Below are positions 23,820 to 35,600 of a DNA stretch of 64,000 bases, one piece after another; the first letter of the stretch is position 1, and the number at the start of each line of letters is the position of its first letter. This stretch comes from Chimonanthus salicifolius. Taxonomy: Eukaryota > Streptophyta > Magnoliopsida > Laurales > Calycanthaceae. Below the pieces are notes generated by a model. That model had not been told where the DNA came from, ran no database searches, and saw only the letters and a program-made list of their open reading frames with translations. Made by a program: the position numbers and the translations under genes. Location: assembly GCA_013350335.1 (NCBI GenBank), contig CM023534.1, positions 14,106,302 through 14,170,301 of the forward strand. Direction: 5' to 3'.

Positions 23820-24720
23820 AGGGCTGAAACTCGGGTCAGGCGGGCCGGGTTTTTACAAACCCAGCCCTAACCCATGTCAAAAATTTTGAACCCAACCCGA
23901 CCCGATCCGAATTGTTAATACTCTCAACCCGAAAGTTGACCCGACCCGACCCGAGTTAGCCCGAGTGAGCCTTTCCTTCCTACTTCAAGATTCCTGAATC
24001 AGTCTAAGAAGGTAGGCAAAGAAAGAAAGAGGTCCCACGCAACTGTCTCTGCCAACGCCGAGCGACGGTTTTCCCGTCCTCCTGCCTGCACATGCCCTAT
24101 TGCCCAGTTGCAACCTGCATCGCCGGTTTGCTCAGCCGTTCCCATCGCTCAGATCTGTTGGAAATAACCCTCTGATCAGCCGCTATTCCAGCACCTCCAT
24201 CTCGTATTCAACCCAAATCCCTGCCTCCGTTCCATTTTCACACCCCATGTTTCCCATTTACTGCCAACGCCCACTCCTTTTTCATTTAACACCCCTGACT
24301 ATTGACCCTTTAATCAACCCCACTAACTCCTTAGTTTTCTAATACCCTGCCATTATCAAAGAAGGGAAGATGGGAAGAGGAAGCAGAAGAGGCGGATTTC
24401 GAAAGGGGAAGAAGAAGCAAAAAAGGTGGATATCGATTTTCGACAGAGGGAAAACGGAAGTGGAAGGGACGGACGAATGGGTTTAAATGTATTTAGGGTT
24501 TTATTTAAGTTATGAATTCGGATCGGGTTTTTTCGGGTCGGGTCGGGTCGGGTCGGGTTGAAATTTAAATTCTTCAGCCCAACCCGACCCGAATTTCAGT
24601 CAGGTTTTTTTTTTCCCTAACCCAACCCGATCCGAGTTCACAATTTCTATAACCCACCCCACACTATTTTCAGGTCGGGTCAGTCGGGTCGGGCCAAAAC
24701 CCAACCCAAGTTTCACCCCT
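23820..24720. mobile_element. GGGTC-family element, 901 bp, with internal unrelated sequence and perfect 10-bp target duplication
   Basis: ACCTATAGAT occurs at 23810-23819 and 24721-24730. The left end is AGGGCTGAAACTCGGGTCAG; the right end reversed is AGGGGTGAAACTTGGGTTGG. The two subterminal zones (23820-23970 and 24520-24720) are full of GGGTC/GACCC words, including (GGGTC)4 near 24536. Between them, about 500 bases of ordinary, GC-richer sequence (CCTCCTGCCTGCACATGCCC, AGAGGAAGCAGAAGAGGCGG) look like captured host DNA. No transposase is present. Confidence 0.75.
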
Positions 24721-24889
24721 ACCTATAGATTTTTTTCTTGAACAATTAATAAAAGAGTTCTACTTACATGTGAATGCAATTTTCTCATTCTGCACTAATC
24801 AAATAATGGACTTTCATCAAAGAAAATCAGATAATGAACTACAATTTCAAATCCAAAATGTGGATAACTTGTTATAAATGTTGTCCATT

Positions 24890-25112
24890 TACTTTAAGAG
24901 TTTGGGCCCACAGCCTTGAGTTGTTTGGAATCCAATGGGTTAAGACCTCATCGCTTGCTTTACTTTCATATGCTTGGATGTTCTCTAGTGGACCTACCCT
25001 CGCACCAAGTATTTGGTGGAACACAATTAGTCAGGTCTTCAAGAACAAGATGGAGCCACATTCTATTGTAGCTTCTACAGTCAAGGCTAAGTTTATTGCC
25101 TAGGCATCTACC
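24890..25112 (+). mobile_element. Copia RNase H fragment, degenerate
   Basis: The frame 24834-25103 ends IVASTVKAKFIA then a stop then AST, matching the VALST-x-EAEYIA-x-AS motif of Ty1/copia RNase H. GIQWVKTSSLALLSYAWMFS before it resembles the conserved GYA-x-x-F/LG stretch. It abuts the remnant LTR of the next copia element. Confidence 0.5.
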
Positions 25113-26440
25113 TTTCTCTTTTTCTTTTCCCTTTTTCTTATTATTATTATTCTACATGGTATCCGCCAAAGCAACTTTTTGGACGCTTCAGGAGGTTTTT
25201 TTTATTGCGTTTTACTGTTCCTCATTGGAGTTACTGTTCATCCTCGGACTCTAGCCTCTTCTCCGGCTCTCCGAGGACTTCTGTAGCGGATTATCACTCC
25301 CTTCTTTCTTCTTCTGCAGATCTGAAAATTCTGAGTCTTCCTGTGTATCTGAGTTCTCCTCTATAGCTATCCCTTCTCGGTCTTCGATCAGTTGACCAAA
25401 AAAGCTTCTACCAGTGGGACCCCCACCATACCCCTTCCGTTTTGTGATGATCTGTCCATTTGTACTATCAAATCTCTGATCTAATTCATGTGGGCCCTCA
25501 AATCTGCTGATTTTTGGGCTGCTGCTTGGGACGCAGCAACCACGGATTTTGCTGTTTTTGGGGCCAGATCTACTGGCCTTTTGCCTAGTTTTACTTGGAA
25601 CCAGGCCTCTTACTGTCGCCCCCTGCTGCTGTCTACATCGAACTTGGCTGCTCTACCCTCCATCACCGGGTGGGCCCCTCATTTCTGCAGTTTTTTGGGT
25701 TGCTGTCTGGGATGCAAGACGCAAGACGGGTCTCCTAATGATCGCCGTTCTACCACCGACTATTGTGTCTTCTTGGAGTCACATTTAGTTTCCTGGCGAA
25801 ATAAGAAGCAATTCGTTGTTGCTCGGTTTAGTGTTGAGGCTGAATATCGTGTCATGGCTAATATTACAGCCGAGTTATTGTGGCTTCAACAGTTTCTCAC
25901 TAAATTGGGTTTTGCTCCTGCTGATCCACTCATCATGTTTTGTGACAATCAGGCGGCTATCAACATTGCCTCTAATCCAGTCTTTCATGAGAGGACTAAG
26001 CACATTGAAGTTGATTGTCACTTCCTTCGTCAGTATATTTCTGAAGGCCGACTTTTCACTTCTTATTTTCATTCTAAAGATCAACTTGTGGACATGTTGA
26101 CAAAGGCAGTTCCTCGAACTCAGCTCACTTCAGTTGTTAGCAAGCTGAGTTTACTAGACATCTTCGAAGCAGCTTGAGGGGGAATATTGTGGGACCCACA
26201 TCTGCAACGTAGTTGACCAAAATCTTTCAATTCTAGAAAGTCAACTGAATCTCTGTATAATTGATTGTAATTAGTTATTCATTTATTTCTTTCCACAATT
26301 AGCCAAATGATTGACTCATTTGTTTATTATTTATACCTGTAACCCTTATGGTTCTACACATTCAATACAATTGAGAGAAATAATTCTTCTCCATAATTTC
26401 TCTTTCTCTTTTTCCTTTTTCTTATTATTATTATTTTACA
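25113..26440 (+). mobile_element. Deleted Ty1/copia element: 5' LTR stub, PBS, RNase H, 3' LTR
   Basis: A 44-base 5' LTR stub (25113-25156) ends TTATTATTATTATTCTACA and is followed by the tRNA-Met primer site TGGTATC at 25157. The internal part keeps only a leader and the end of the polyprotein (25488-26177). This has KKQFVVARFSVEAEYRVMA, FCDNQAAINIASNPVFHERT, KHIEVDCHFLRQYI and SKDQLVDMLTKAV, all RNase H hallmarks. Then come the polypurine tract TTGAGGGGGAATAT and a 3' LTR from 26188 (TGTGGGACCC) to 26440 (TTTTACA), 253 bp, with TATTTATA inside. Gag, integrase and RT are deleted. Confidence 0.85.
26188..26440 (+). repeat. Copia 3' LTR
   Basis: It starts TGTGGGACCCACATCTGC right after the polypurine tract and ends TTATTATTATTATTTTACA, matching the 5' stub at 25120-25156. 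The TG...CA ends are intact. Confidence 0.8.
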
Positions 26441-29252
26441 AAAATATCGATTTGTGATTACTTCTAGGCTTTGATATGCTTGCATGCTATGGATCTTTTT
26501 GGTCTTTTGATTTTGTGATGTTATTTGTTTAGGATGTTGTTTTAATCATTAATTAAGAATATTATCTTCTTAAATCAGTACTTTCATTGCATATTATGAG
26601 CATATAGCAATAGTTATTATTCAGATTTCCTATTTCCCTTCATTACATTCTTAGATTTAGGGTTTGAATGTCATAACTTATTTTAGGGCATACTTCATTT
26701 CTGTCTTGCGTCAATTGCCCTATTTATGCCAATCCTTGGGTCATTGTTTGTCTCTGTTTTGTTCATCTTCCTCCACACACACACATGCCAAACTCTCCAA
26801 TCAAGTTGCCAAGGGCATAGCGGTGATCTTTTTTTTTTTTTTTTGGCTATTATCCTCATATACGGAGAATATGTCTCTTGCATTGTGTTTCTTGAACACA
26901 TATTACGTTTCTTTATTTTCGTTCTACTAATGCTGCCACTTCCCAAGTTTATCTTCTCGTCTTTCCCAACATTCCTCAGGATGAATAGTATGGGCCGAAC
27001 CACGCTGAATAAGACACCATCTCTTGCAATTTCCCCCACACCTAGCTCAACAAGTCCCACCTACTTCCATGAACATCCATCTCATTCCTGCATCTGGCAA
27101 ATCTCATCTCAACCACATCAATTTTACCTACAAATGTTAGAAGATCTTTACATATTTCCAAGTCTCCAGATTTTTATCATGATAAGTAACAAAATATAAA
27201 TGATCTAGAAAATAATTGTTTTCTATAATGATAAATCCATAGGAGCAAATCATCATTGCCAAAGCCATACACACTGTTATCTGTGATTCTGTGGGCAGCA
27301 ACAAAGGCACCTTTTATTTGGATGCATATTGCTATATTTAATTTTTTTGATAACTGGAAAATTCAGACTAGGTGCAGCCAAATAAACAGTTAAACTGAGA
27401 TGAACTATTGTGGTTAGACACTTTGAACCTGCAGTCTTTGACATACTAATTGACAAGCCCTTGGAGTGAGGACATGGTAACTACGAAGTGCAACTTGGCA
27501 GACTCAAGCAGTTTTAGGCCAGCCCAAGCACAAGCCTTGTTTGTGCCATACAAAACAACTCAGGCCAGGCCTGGGTTGGCCCCCATTTGGTCAAGGCTCA
27601 TTCAGATTTTATTAACAGGGCCAAACACAACTCTAGTCTGAATAGATTAGGATAACAACCTGACTGTGATGCAGGGTAAATCTGCAGTTTGAATTTAGAT
27701 TCGAGGTTTTAGGCCGAATCATGGATTTCAGTGAAGAAACCCAAAGCTGGCGTTCTCGGTTTTAAGTGCGGTCTAAACTCGAAGAACTCGTTCTTGGGTT
27801 TAAGCACGGTCTAAACTCGGAGAACCTTCTCATGAAATAATTTGAATGTGGAATTCAAATTTAATTAAGCATTTGATAAATGCAAGACATGAATAATAAA
27901 CATTCACCATGCAAAGAATATCAATACTTAAATTAAAATTAATTCAACACATAACACAAATTAAATTCAAAAGGGATAAACTCACCAGACTTGGGAGAAA
28001 AGCTCAAAGCTTCGATAATTTCAATAAAAAAAAAAAAGTCTACCTACAACTCTTGGCTAACACTATCTTTTATAATGCTTAATTTGAAATAAAACTAAAA
28101 GATAAAACCTAAATATCAATGGGCTGGTTACTCGGTCAACTTCAGGTGGGCCAGCCCACACGTTCTCTCCCTCAGACAACATTGTGGTGTTAATCTTTAG
28201 CACTCGGTTTTTCTCCTTTTCTCTTTCTGCTTTTCTTCTTATCTCTGTCGGAAGTACAGCTTGGGAGTGGGTCCCACCTTCCTTTCTCTTCTTTCTACAC
28301 AGCAGATTCTTATTACTCTCTCCATTCCCAGTTGCTCGAGCGGTTAGGTTTCTTCTTTGAGCAGCAACATGTGTGGAGTCTTTGGTTTCGGTCTCCAAAT
28401 CGTTAAAGCAGCAGATTCATAGCTGGTCTCTCACCTACGTTCTTCCTTCTACAGGAAGGCCAGCCAAACTGCAAAACCCCAGCAGGATTTTTTGCTCCGC
28501 CCCTTAGCTCTTTCTTCTTCTCATCTTCTTTCCTTCTTTGCTTTTGATTACCTCAACTTCTTCTCAGCTGGGATTTTCTCCTTCCAGCTTGAATCTTCTT
28601 GCTTCTAATTGAAAATGCTAAATCTGTCCCAAGGTCTGATGAAAGATAGAACTAAAATCCTCCACCGATTTGCAATACACCGCTAAGAGAGATAAGGTCC
28701 TTCATGCACCAAATCAGCAAACATGCACCAAATGGAAATTGGAAATCCTTTCAACCTTTAGATTTTTTTTTTTCTCAAATTTAAATCTGAGGCCCATACA
28801 TCCTCACTCAATTCTAATAAGTTGGCAAATTTGGTGGGGCCCCAATGGTGGTGATGTGGATGCCGATGAGTCTTTTATGGGACCACTGAATTAAGAGGGT
28901 CTGGGTTTAATTTCATGAGCTTTTGAGACCCAACTCAGCTCCAAATGGGCCCAGGCCCATAACTGTTCAAATGGGCTTTAATTCTGTCACAAGTGGGTCC
29001 ATTGGATTGTGTTTGAGGTCCTCACCTCCCTCCATCAATTCAAGCATGAATCCGGCGAGCAAACTCATCAATTTTGTCTAATTGGGCTAACTCGTCCTCG
29101 ACCGAGCTCTCATCGGGTTTATCGGGCTTGATGCCTGCATCTCCAAATCCTTTCCCACGAACAACTCAAAACCCAACTTAATTGTACAAGATAACATTAG
29201 TATATTGTAAAAGAAAGTTGGGTTTTTGTGCCTTTTGGGCTTGAAATGGGAC

Positions 29253-29361
29253 CAATGGAAAGAAATCTTGGCCGATAAGCATTGCATCGGGCGTACAAGC
29301 GAGATATCGGCCGATATGGCCGAGGCACCCATATCTGGGAAATGGCCTTTTTTTGACCCCT
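29253..29361. mobile_element. TATCGGCCGATA-family element, short copy
   Basis: The core is GAGATATCGGCCGATATGGC and the right end is TTTTTTTGACCCCT. Flanks GAAATGGGAC (29243-29252) and TGAATGGGAC (29361-29370) agree at 8 of 10 places. The left terminus is poorly preserved. Confidence 0.45.
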
Positions 29362-29759
29362 GAATGGGACTATCTAGCCAAGTAGCCTTTGGTCTGGCCC
29401 ATATTCAAATTGGGCCAACTTTTTGAACCCTGAAATAGGAAGCTCAAGTTGCATTCCTAGTTCCCTAGTGTAACTTGGTAAATAATTGGGCACCCAATAT
29501 CACATGGACATGTGGTCAGTAGACAAAAGCATTAACCAATAGGTGGAAATAGAAACAAACTCCAGATACATACTCCTATTTTCTTGATGTTTCAAGCCTC
29601 AATGAAAGGTTTATGACCTGAAAATATTTCAATGCAGCAGGTTCTGCAACTAAAATTCACACACTAAGACACTAACTAGTACATGCTCACAAAAGGTTCT
29701 AAATATATGGGAAGCGATGCAAATGATATAACAAAATTCAAAGCACAAAAGAGGAGGAT

Positions 29760-30440
29760 ATAGATGAAGCAGAAAGAAAGTACTCTTACATACATAATTA
29801 AGCCAACATGTATAAGCCACACCCAGTGGCAACTTCAACTGACTTGCATCCAAGTCAGACAACAGTGAGATTGCCTATAAGCTAACAATTCCAATATGTT
29901 GTATAGCCACAACCACATGGCCAGCAAACCTCTAAGCAGAATCCTTGAGAAAATTAAGAAGCATAGACATTATAAGCAAGAAGAATGCTACAGACACATC
30001 TTGAACACACTCATGTCAACCAAAATAAATAAATAAATAAATGAACCTTCAAATATTGATGTCTACAGACACTAAAGAGGATACACTTGAAAGTAAAAAA
30101 AAAAAAAGAGAGTATCCTCACAAAGAATTAAGCCAAAATGTCTGAGATGCTCCCGATGACAGGTTTAACTGATTTGCATCAGACTTGGAACAAATGAGCT
30201 TTGCTTATATGCAAACAACTTCAAAATGCCATGTTTCTAAAAAATTGCATGGCCATCAAACCTGTCAGCAAAATCCCTGAGAAAAAATTGAAACCATAGA
30301 AATTATAATTATTAGTATTTTGAAATTGAAAAGCATAGAAATTATTATTATTAGTATTTTGAAATTGAAAAGCATAGAAATTATAAAGAAGCATGCCAAG
30401 GACATCTCTGACATGGAAATCTACAGACAGAAAATTACTA
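29760..30440. repeat. Diverged tandem duplication, ~330 bp, with a nested 39-bp repeat
   Basis: The first copy (about 29780-30070) and the second (about 30105-30440) share, in order, AATTAAGCCAA.ATGT, CTGA.TTGCATC, GGCCA.CAAACCT, GAGAAAA, AAGAAGCAT and TCTACAGACA. The second copy also has TTAGTATTTTGAAATTGAAA twice in tandem. Confidence 0.6.
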
Positions 30441-31015
30441 AAATTCCATTCTTGTTTTTTTCTTTTTTGAAAGTTTAAAATTCCATTCTTGTTAATGAGA
30501 GTGTCATGAATCAAGCATGTATGCATGAGTCCCATCTTGGATATTTGTTCTCAAAGAGATCCATCCACAATATGATCACATAAAAATGTTTATCTCATCC
30601 AATCACTGGGTAGGTATTGCACACACTCTCTCTACATAGACGTACATAAATGTTTTGCTATTTGTTTTGAAAACCACAAGCAAAAATAGAGAACATGATA
30701 GATTTCAGATGGTAGGTTTCATTCTTCGTGGCTTCCTAAGATGCCTGGACACATGTATGCTCGATGTATCAGGTCGAACAGCTGTACCCATGTCAGATAT
30801 CGCAATACATCCCGGATACATCATAAATATGCTTTTATGATTTTATAATACCTTTGTCAAAAGACAGACAAAAAGGGTATAAAGATCTGTACTGTAAAAA
30901 TCTTTACGAAGTAGATACTTATGTTGCATGTAGCATGCTTGGAGATTCATTCATTTAATAATGTTAAAAGAAATGATAGCCTAGGTAAAATATTTCAAGC
31001 AAAAAATTTCACAGG

Positions 31016-31018
<3 letters not shown>

Positions 31019-31066
<48 letters not shown>
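31019..31066 (+). repeat. (TA)n microsatellite
   Basis: About 24 TA units. Confidence 0.95.
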
Positions 31067-31069
<3 letters not shown>

Positions 31070-32620
31070 AATCAGAGATCCATATAATATCCTTTTCCTG
31101 GATTTTGGAAAAATGGAATGTCATATCCCTGTTACCATGTTCATGTTGGTACTGGTATACATGATGCATCATAGGTCAAATGAGGAACCATGAGTAAGAA
31201 CATGACAAAAATAATAAATCAACCTAGTATCAATGAGTAACACTAGTGCAAACGTAAAGACAGAAACCATCCACAATGCACCGCATAATAATACCATACA
31301 TGCCAACATGGGTGATATGTGCCACATCAAAGTCATGCAAGAAATGAACCCACCATGTGCATAGACGTCCTTGAATGTCAAGGTAGTCTACTCATGGAGT
31401 CGGTCACACATGTTGAAATGAATGGGCCCAATTGGCCCAAATTAATAATTAGAGCTTCCTGATTTTTAGAGATCTGATGTTGGAGTCGCTTAAGTTGGTG
31501 GACATGACATGGCAGATGTGGCCATGCTAAAGAGTCAGATGGAGGACATATAAAAATCCTGGAATTAAGGAATTGAAACTAAACATAATCATATCATGTT
31601 GTAAAGGGCATATATTGCACTTATCTTGTTCTTAAATGCCAATTGTTCCCATATGATAGTCTATAAATGCTTCCAATAAATATGAAAAATTAAAACGAAC
31701 AGATTTCGAATTCATCTCAAAGCAGTGGTAATATGCCATTATATCTGACTTGCCAAAATAGTCTGCAATCTACCCAGTATAACCAGTCTTTTATGATAGA
31801 TCGAAAATGGAAAACAACGTTGACAACCGTACACCTACATTAAAAGCATTGAGCACTGTATATGCACCCAAAAGGGCCTTACTATGAATATGCACTAGCC
31901 GAAAAGATAAGGCTACTATATTTGTTGCGTAAACACTCAAAAACAATGAACAGGTGGAAGAGAGAGAGAGATGCACACACACATACATGCAGACAACACA
32001 TGCTGCAGCGGTCGACATATAACAGATCAATCTGACAAGTAGATCCATGTATTTCAGGTTGATAATAAGCAACCAACCATTTTGTGCAGTTAGCTTCTTT
32101 GAGCATTAACTACAGAGCCATTAAGATAACAAGTTCCAGTCATGCACACAAAACAAAAGAACTCCATCAAGAGACACATTTTTAACTAATAAAAGAGTTT
32201 TGTTAGGAAAGGTAACTAAAATATTCAGGTTCAATAGCAAGAGCAACTAGAATGAGGTAGAAATTGACATGTATTCTCAATTTAGACATTATTTTCTAGA
32301 ACTATTAAAAAAAAAAAAGGAACACTGAGAAATGATGAACAGATTCACCAAAATAGAGATGACAAACTGGAGCACTTGGACAACGGATCCAAACACTATA
32401 TATATATATATATATTATAAGCATGATGCTCTTATTACAAATATTAAAAGCTTTTATAGTGTCTTTTTAATGGTACTGAAAGCTTCTATTGTTGTATATA
32501 GAAAGTTAAGCAGAAGTGCCAGCTCATTCCAATCTTAAAATGGCACATATTTTAGAAGCCAATTGATGTTAATGTTATGTGAAAGAAAACATGGAGGATT
32601 ACCAGTTTCTTTTCAATACC

Positions 32621-35600
32621 TCAAATATTTGCTTGAGATCTTACGATCTTATCCATGATTTCTCGAGCAGAGATGGTTAAAGAATGATCCCAGCCACAAA
32701 GCACCTTCCTAATGCTAATAACACTCCTACATAGCAATTCAGCAGAATCATAATCTCCTCCCTTAAGCATAAGCTTTGCATTTGTTTCAAGCAAAGTTGC
32801 CTTCAGGAGAGCTAGCTCCTGGTAAAGAGCTGGATTTAGTTGTTTTTTCCACTGATCAGCACTTGTACAACAAAGAGGTTTTTCCAACCCCTTCTCAACA
32901 TGTGAAATTAAAGATTCTTCTGCAGCTTCCAAAGTCTCAATGCATTGATGTAGAAGTTCCTTTGCTGAGTTGTACTGGAACGTACTGTATGTTAGGATAG
33001 CTAGAGGAAGGGCCAATCGTCTGGTGAAGGATAGAAGGTCAGTGACATTCAATTCAACAACTACCGGATCAGTTCCAAACCTAAACAACAAGAAGCATGC
33101 CGCCCATACATGTGCACAATCTTGGGGTAGAGAGCCATAAACATTGATGGCTCGAACCATTACACTAGCAACAGTAATTCCCCCCCTTTTTCGGGCATAC
33201 AGTTTAAAGATGTCATGAACCTGGATACAACCATGCTTGGTACTGCCCCTAGCAACACCAAACCTTACTAACATAGCAGATGCTTCAGCTTCTGATTTTT
33301 CTACGTAAGATGTAAAGCACTTGCAACATACTGCATGGATGCACTTCTTCCAAAGACTATTACCATGACGATCTTCCATAATCTCAGCTGCCGCCAAAGC
33401 CAACACTGACACTGGGATAGGAGAGGGAGCAAACCAACCACTAACCAAAACCATTCTTGTGGCCAAACTCCTTGGTGGTTCTTCATGATCAAAGATCAAG
33501 AAGCAGACGTCTAGAAGCTGCACAAGGAAACGATTGTGCCTCAACACTGGATCTTCTCTTCCGCTCCATTTTAGATTTCTTAAGGGCATTGCATTAATGG
33601 TCTCAAGGAGCCTACCTGGAGAGATAGAAAGCTCAGAGAAAATTGCCCCAACAAGAGTGAGACCTAATGTAATCCTACCCAACTTCTCTTCAATGATTCT
33701 AAGAGCATCCATTTCTGCCACTGGAAGATCTTTTAATGTTCCTTTCATCAATGATAGTGCCTCAGCACCTGATAAGTAAGAGAGCCTCAAAGGCTCCAAA
33801 TTCAATATTTGAGGTAAACGTGTAGAAATGATGACGTGTGTCTCACCTCCAAAACGAGGGAGAAGGTCCATTATATCTTTTCTGCTCCACCAATCTTTCT
33901 CATCCTCCAAGTTGTCAATCACAACTAAGAATGGAATATCCCTCATCAATTCCTTTCTCACCCTACGTATGGCCTCTTCCTCCAACTCCCTCAAGCTCCT
34001 TGGTCCATCTCCATCAGGGCAAAGGCCATTTTCATCACTCAAATCAACTCCAAGAAGAGACAACAAATTCATGTAGTTCTGACAAATGTACCTTGCTTCC
34101 CCACCAATCCATAAGACCATTCGATATCTCTGAGAGAATCGATAAGCAAATTCAAGTAGCAGCTCAGTCTTGCCAATGCCTGAGTTTCCAGAAACACAAG
34201 CAATGCCTTTCCCATAAATGACATTTGCAGATGTCTTACCCTTCTTGACATTCTTGGAACCATTCTTCCCCCATGGAAGCAAATAATGCATTGGAAGGCT
34301 ATTTAAACCTTCTATTTCAATCTCATCTTCAGATTCTTTCCATAGCATAGGCTCAAAACCTTTTCCTTTGTCATCATCATGCTGTTTATCTGCTTTATCT
34401 ATGGATTCCACCTCTGCTCCTTTGTTCTCAGTCCCCCTACCTGTCCTCAAATACAGCTTTTTATGACTGGTTTTTAGTTCAAAGCACTCATTTTCTCCAT
34501 CCCCTTCAATATCCCCAAACAAAATAAGTTCGAGATCGAGGAGCTCTTTCTTCCGCCCTACGAATTTACTATTTCGAGGAAATGGGAATTCCTCCTTTTT
34601 CACCCTCTCTTTCCAACTTTTCAATCTCTCCATCATGTATTTTCTTCCCAATCTCATTCCCAAGAGAATGAGTGCCTGAGATATGCAATCCCTCCAGTTA
34701 CCAGCATGTGCTTCAAGCTTCAACTCACCACCGACACGGGAAAGCCCATCAACGGCTTCTTTCCATTCCTTCTCTGATCCACCATATGACAGCCAAAGGT
34801 CTCCACCATATTTCTCCCACAATTCACCCTGTTTCTCAATTACATCTCTGGAGAGACAGTCCACGCTGCTTAATCCAAAGAAAATAGGAACCAGATTTTT
34901 CTTACTCAAGAAAAATCTCAACTCCTTAATGCTGAAAGGATTCGAAAATGACCTCTTTGTGACAATCACCACTCCAAGAGTGGCGGCTGTCATTGCCTTC
35001 TCAACCACCCGCTGTTGCTCAGCGTCATTGCACCGGCTCCGGTCTGCCACCAAGCAAGACACACCATGCAACTCCAACTCTGCCCGGAGCCATTTCACAA
35101 ATCGCAGCAAAGATGACTTGCAGCCATGCAGGCCAATGTACACATCACAGCATCTGAGCTTCGCAGACGAAATGAGCATAGGATCCAATCCACTGAAGCC
35201 CCAACCCCTTCGGTCATAACCAGACACCAGACTGAAACTCGACGAACCACCATTTGAAAGTTCATCGACAGGTGAGTCCTGGTCGAGAGTTTCACTCCCA
35301 GTAAACTGTCTGTCATAGTGCCCCAAAGGAGGACACCGCAAAGCGTGGCATCGTGCGGCAGCATCCTTGGGCGATTCAGGTCTTTCGGCATCCAGTTTTT
35401 TAGTGTGGGTGAAAAACGGTAATCTGGAAAGTTCATCAGCAGAAGAGCCCTCGTCTACAGCTTCAGATGTAGGAAGCTGTCTGTTGTAATTCCCCAGCGA
35501 AAGACACTGAGAAGCATGGTATCGAGCGGAGGCATTCTTGGAAGATTCTGGTTTATCGGCATCTGGGTTCCGAGTGTTGCTGAAAAAGGGTCTTGGGTTG

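Larger units (their letters stand above)
26441..32600. other. Intergenic, repeats only
   Basis: No gene is supported. The stretch includes a pair of related 50-base repeats at about 27735-27825 (GCGGTCTAAACTCGAAGAAC and GCACGGTCTAAACTCGGAGA) and GGCC-rich words at 27510-27590. A leader-like CT-rich segment at 28160-28620 has no clear gene. A palindrome-family copy at 29253, a diverged duplication at 29760-30440 and TA runs at 31019 and 32397 complete it. The frame on the minus strand at 28063-28398 is open for 111 codons but matches nothing I recognise. Confidence 0.5.

Noticed and set aside
25488..25760. N-terminal part of the copia frame as a separate protein
   Set aside because: It is leader sequence read through by chance; recognisable RNase H begins only near the RRSTTDYCVF segment.
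26695..27199. Frames of 157 (plus) and 121 (minus) codons
   Set aside because: They overlap on opposite strands with no recognisable motifs, pass through a T run and have no splice or promoter context.
28063..28398. Minus-strand frame of 111 codons as a gene
   Set aside because: No family resemblance, and it ends in AT-rich sequence; it could be part of an unrecognised LTR. Left in the spacer description only.
33838..35219. Plus-strand frames of 127 and 178 codons
   Set aside because: They are antisense shadows of the TIR-NB-ARC-TPR gene.
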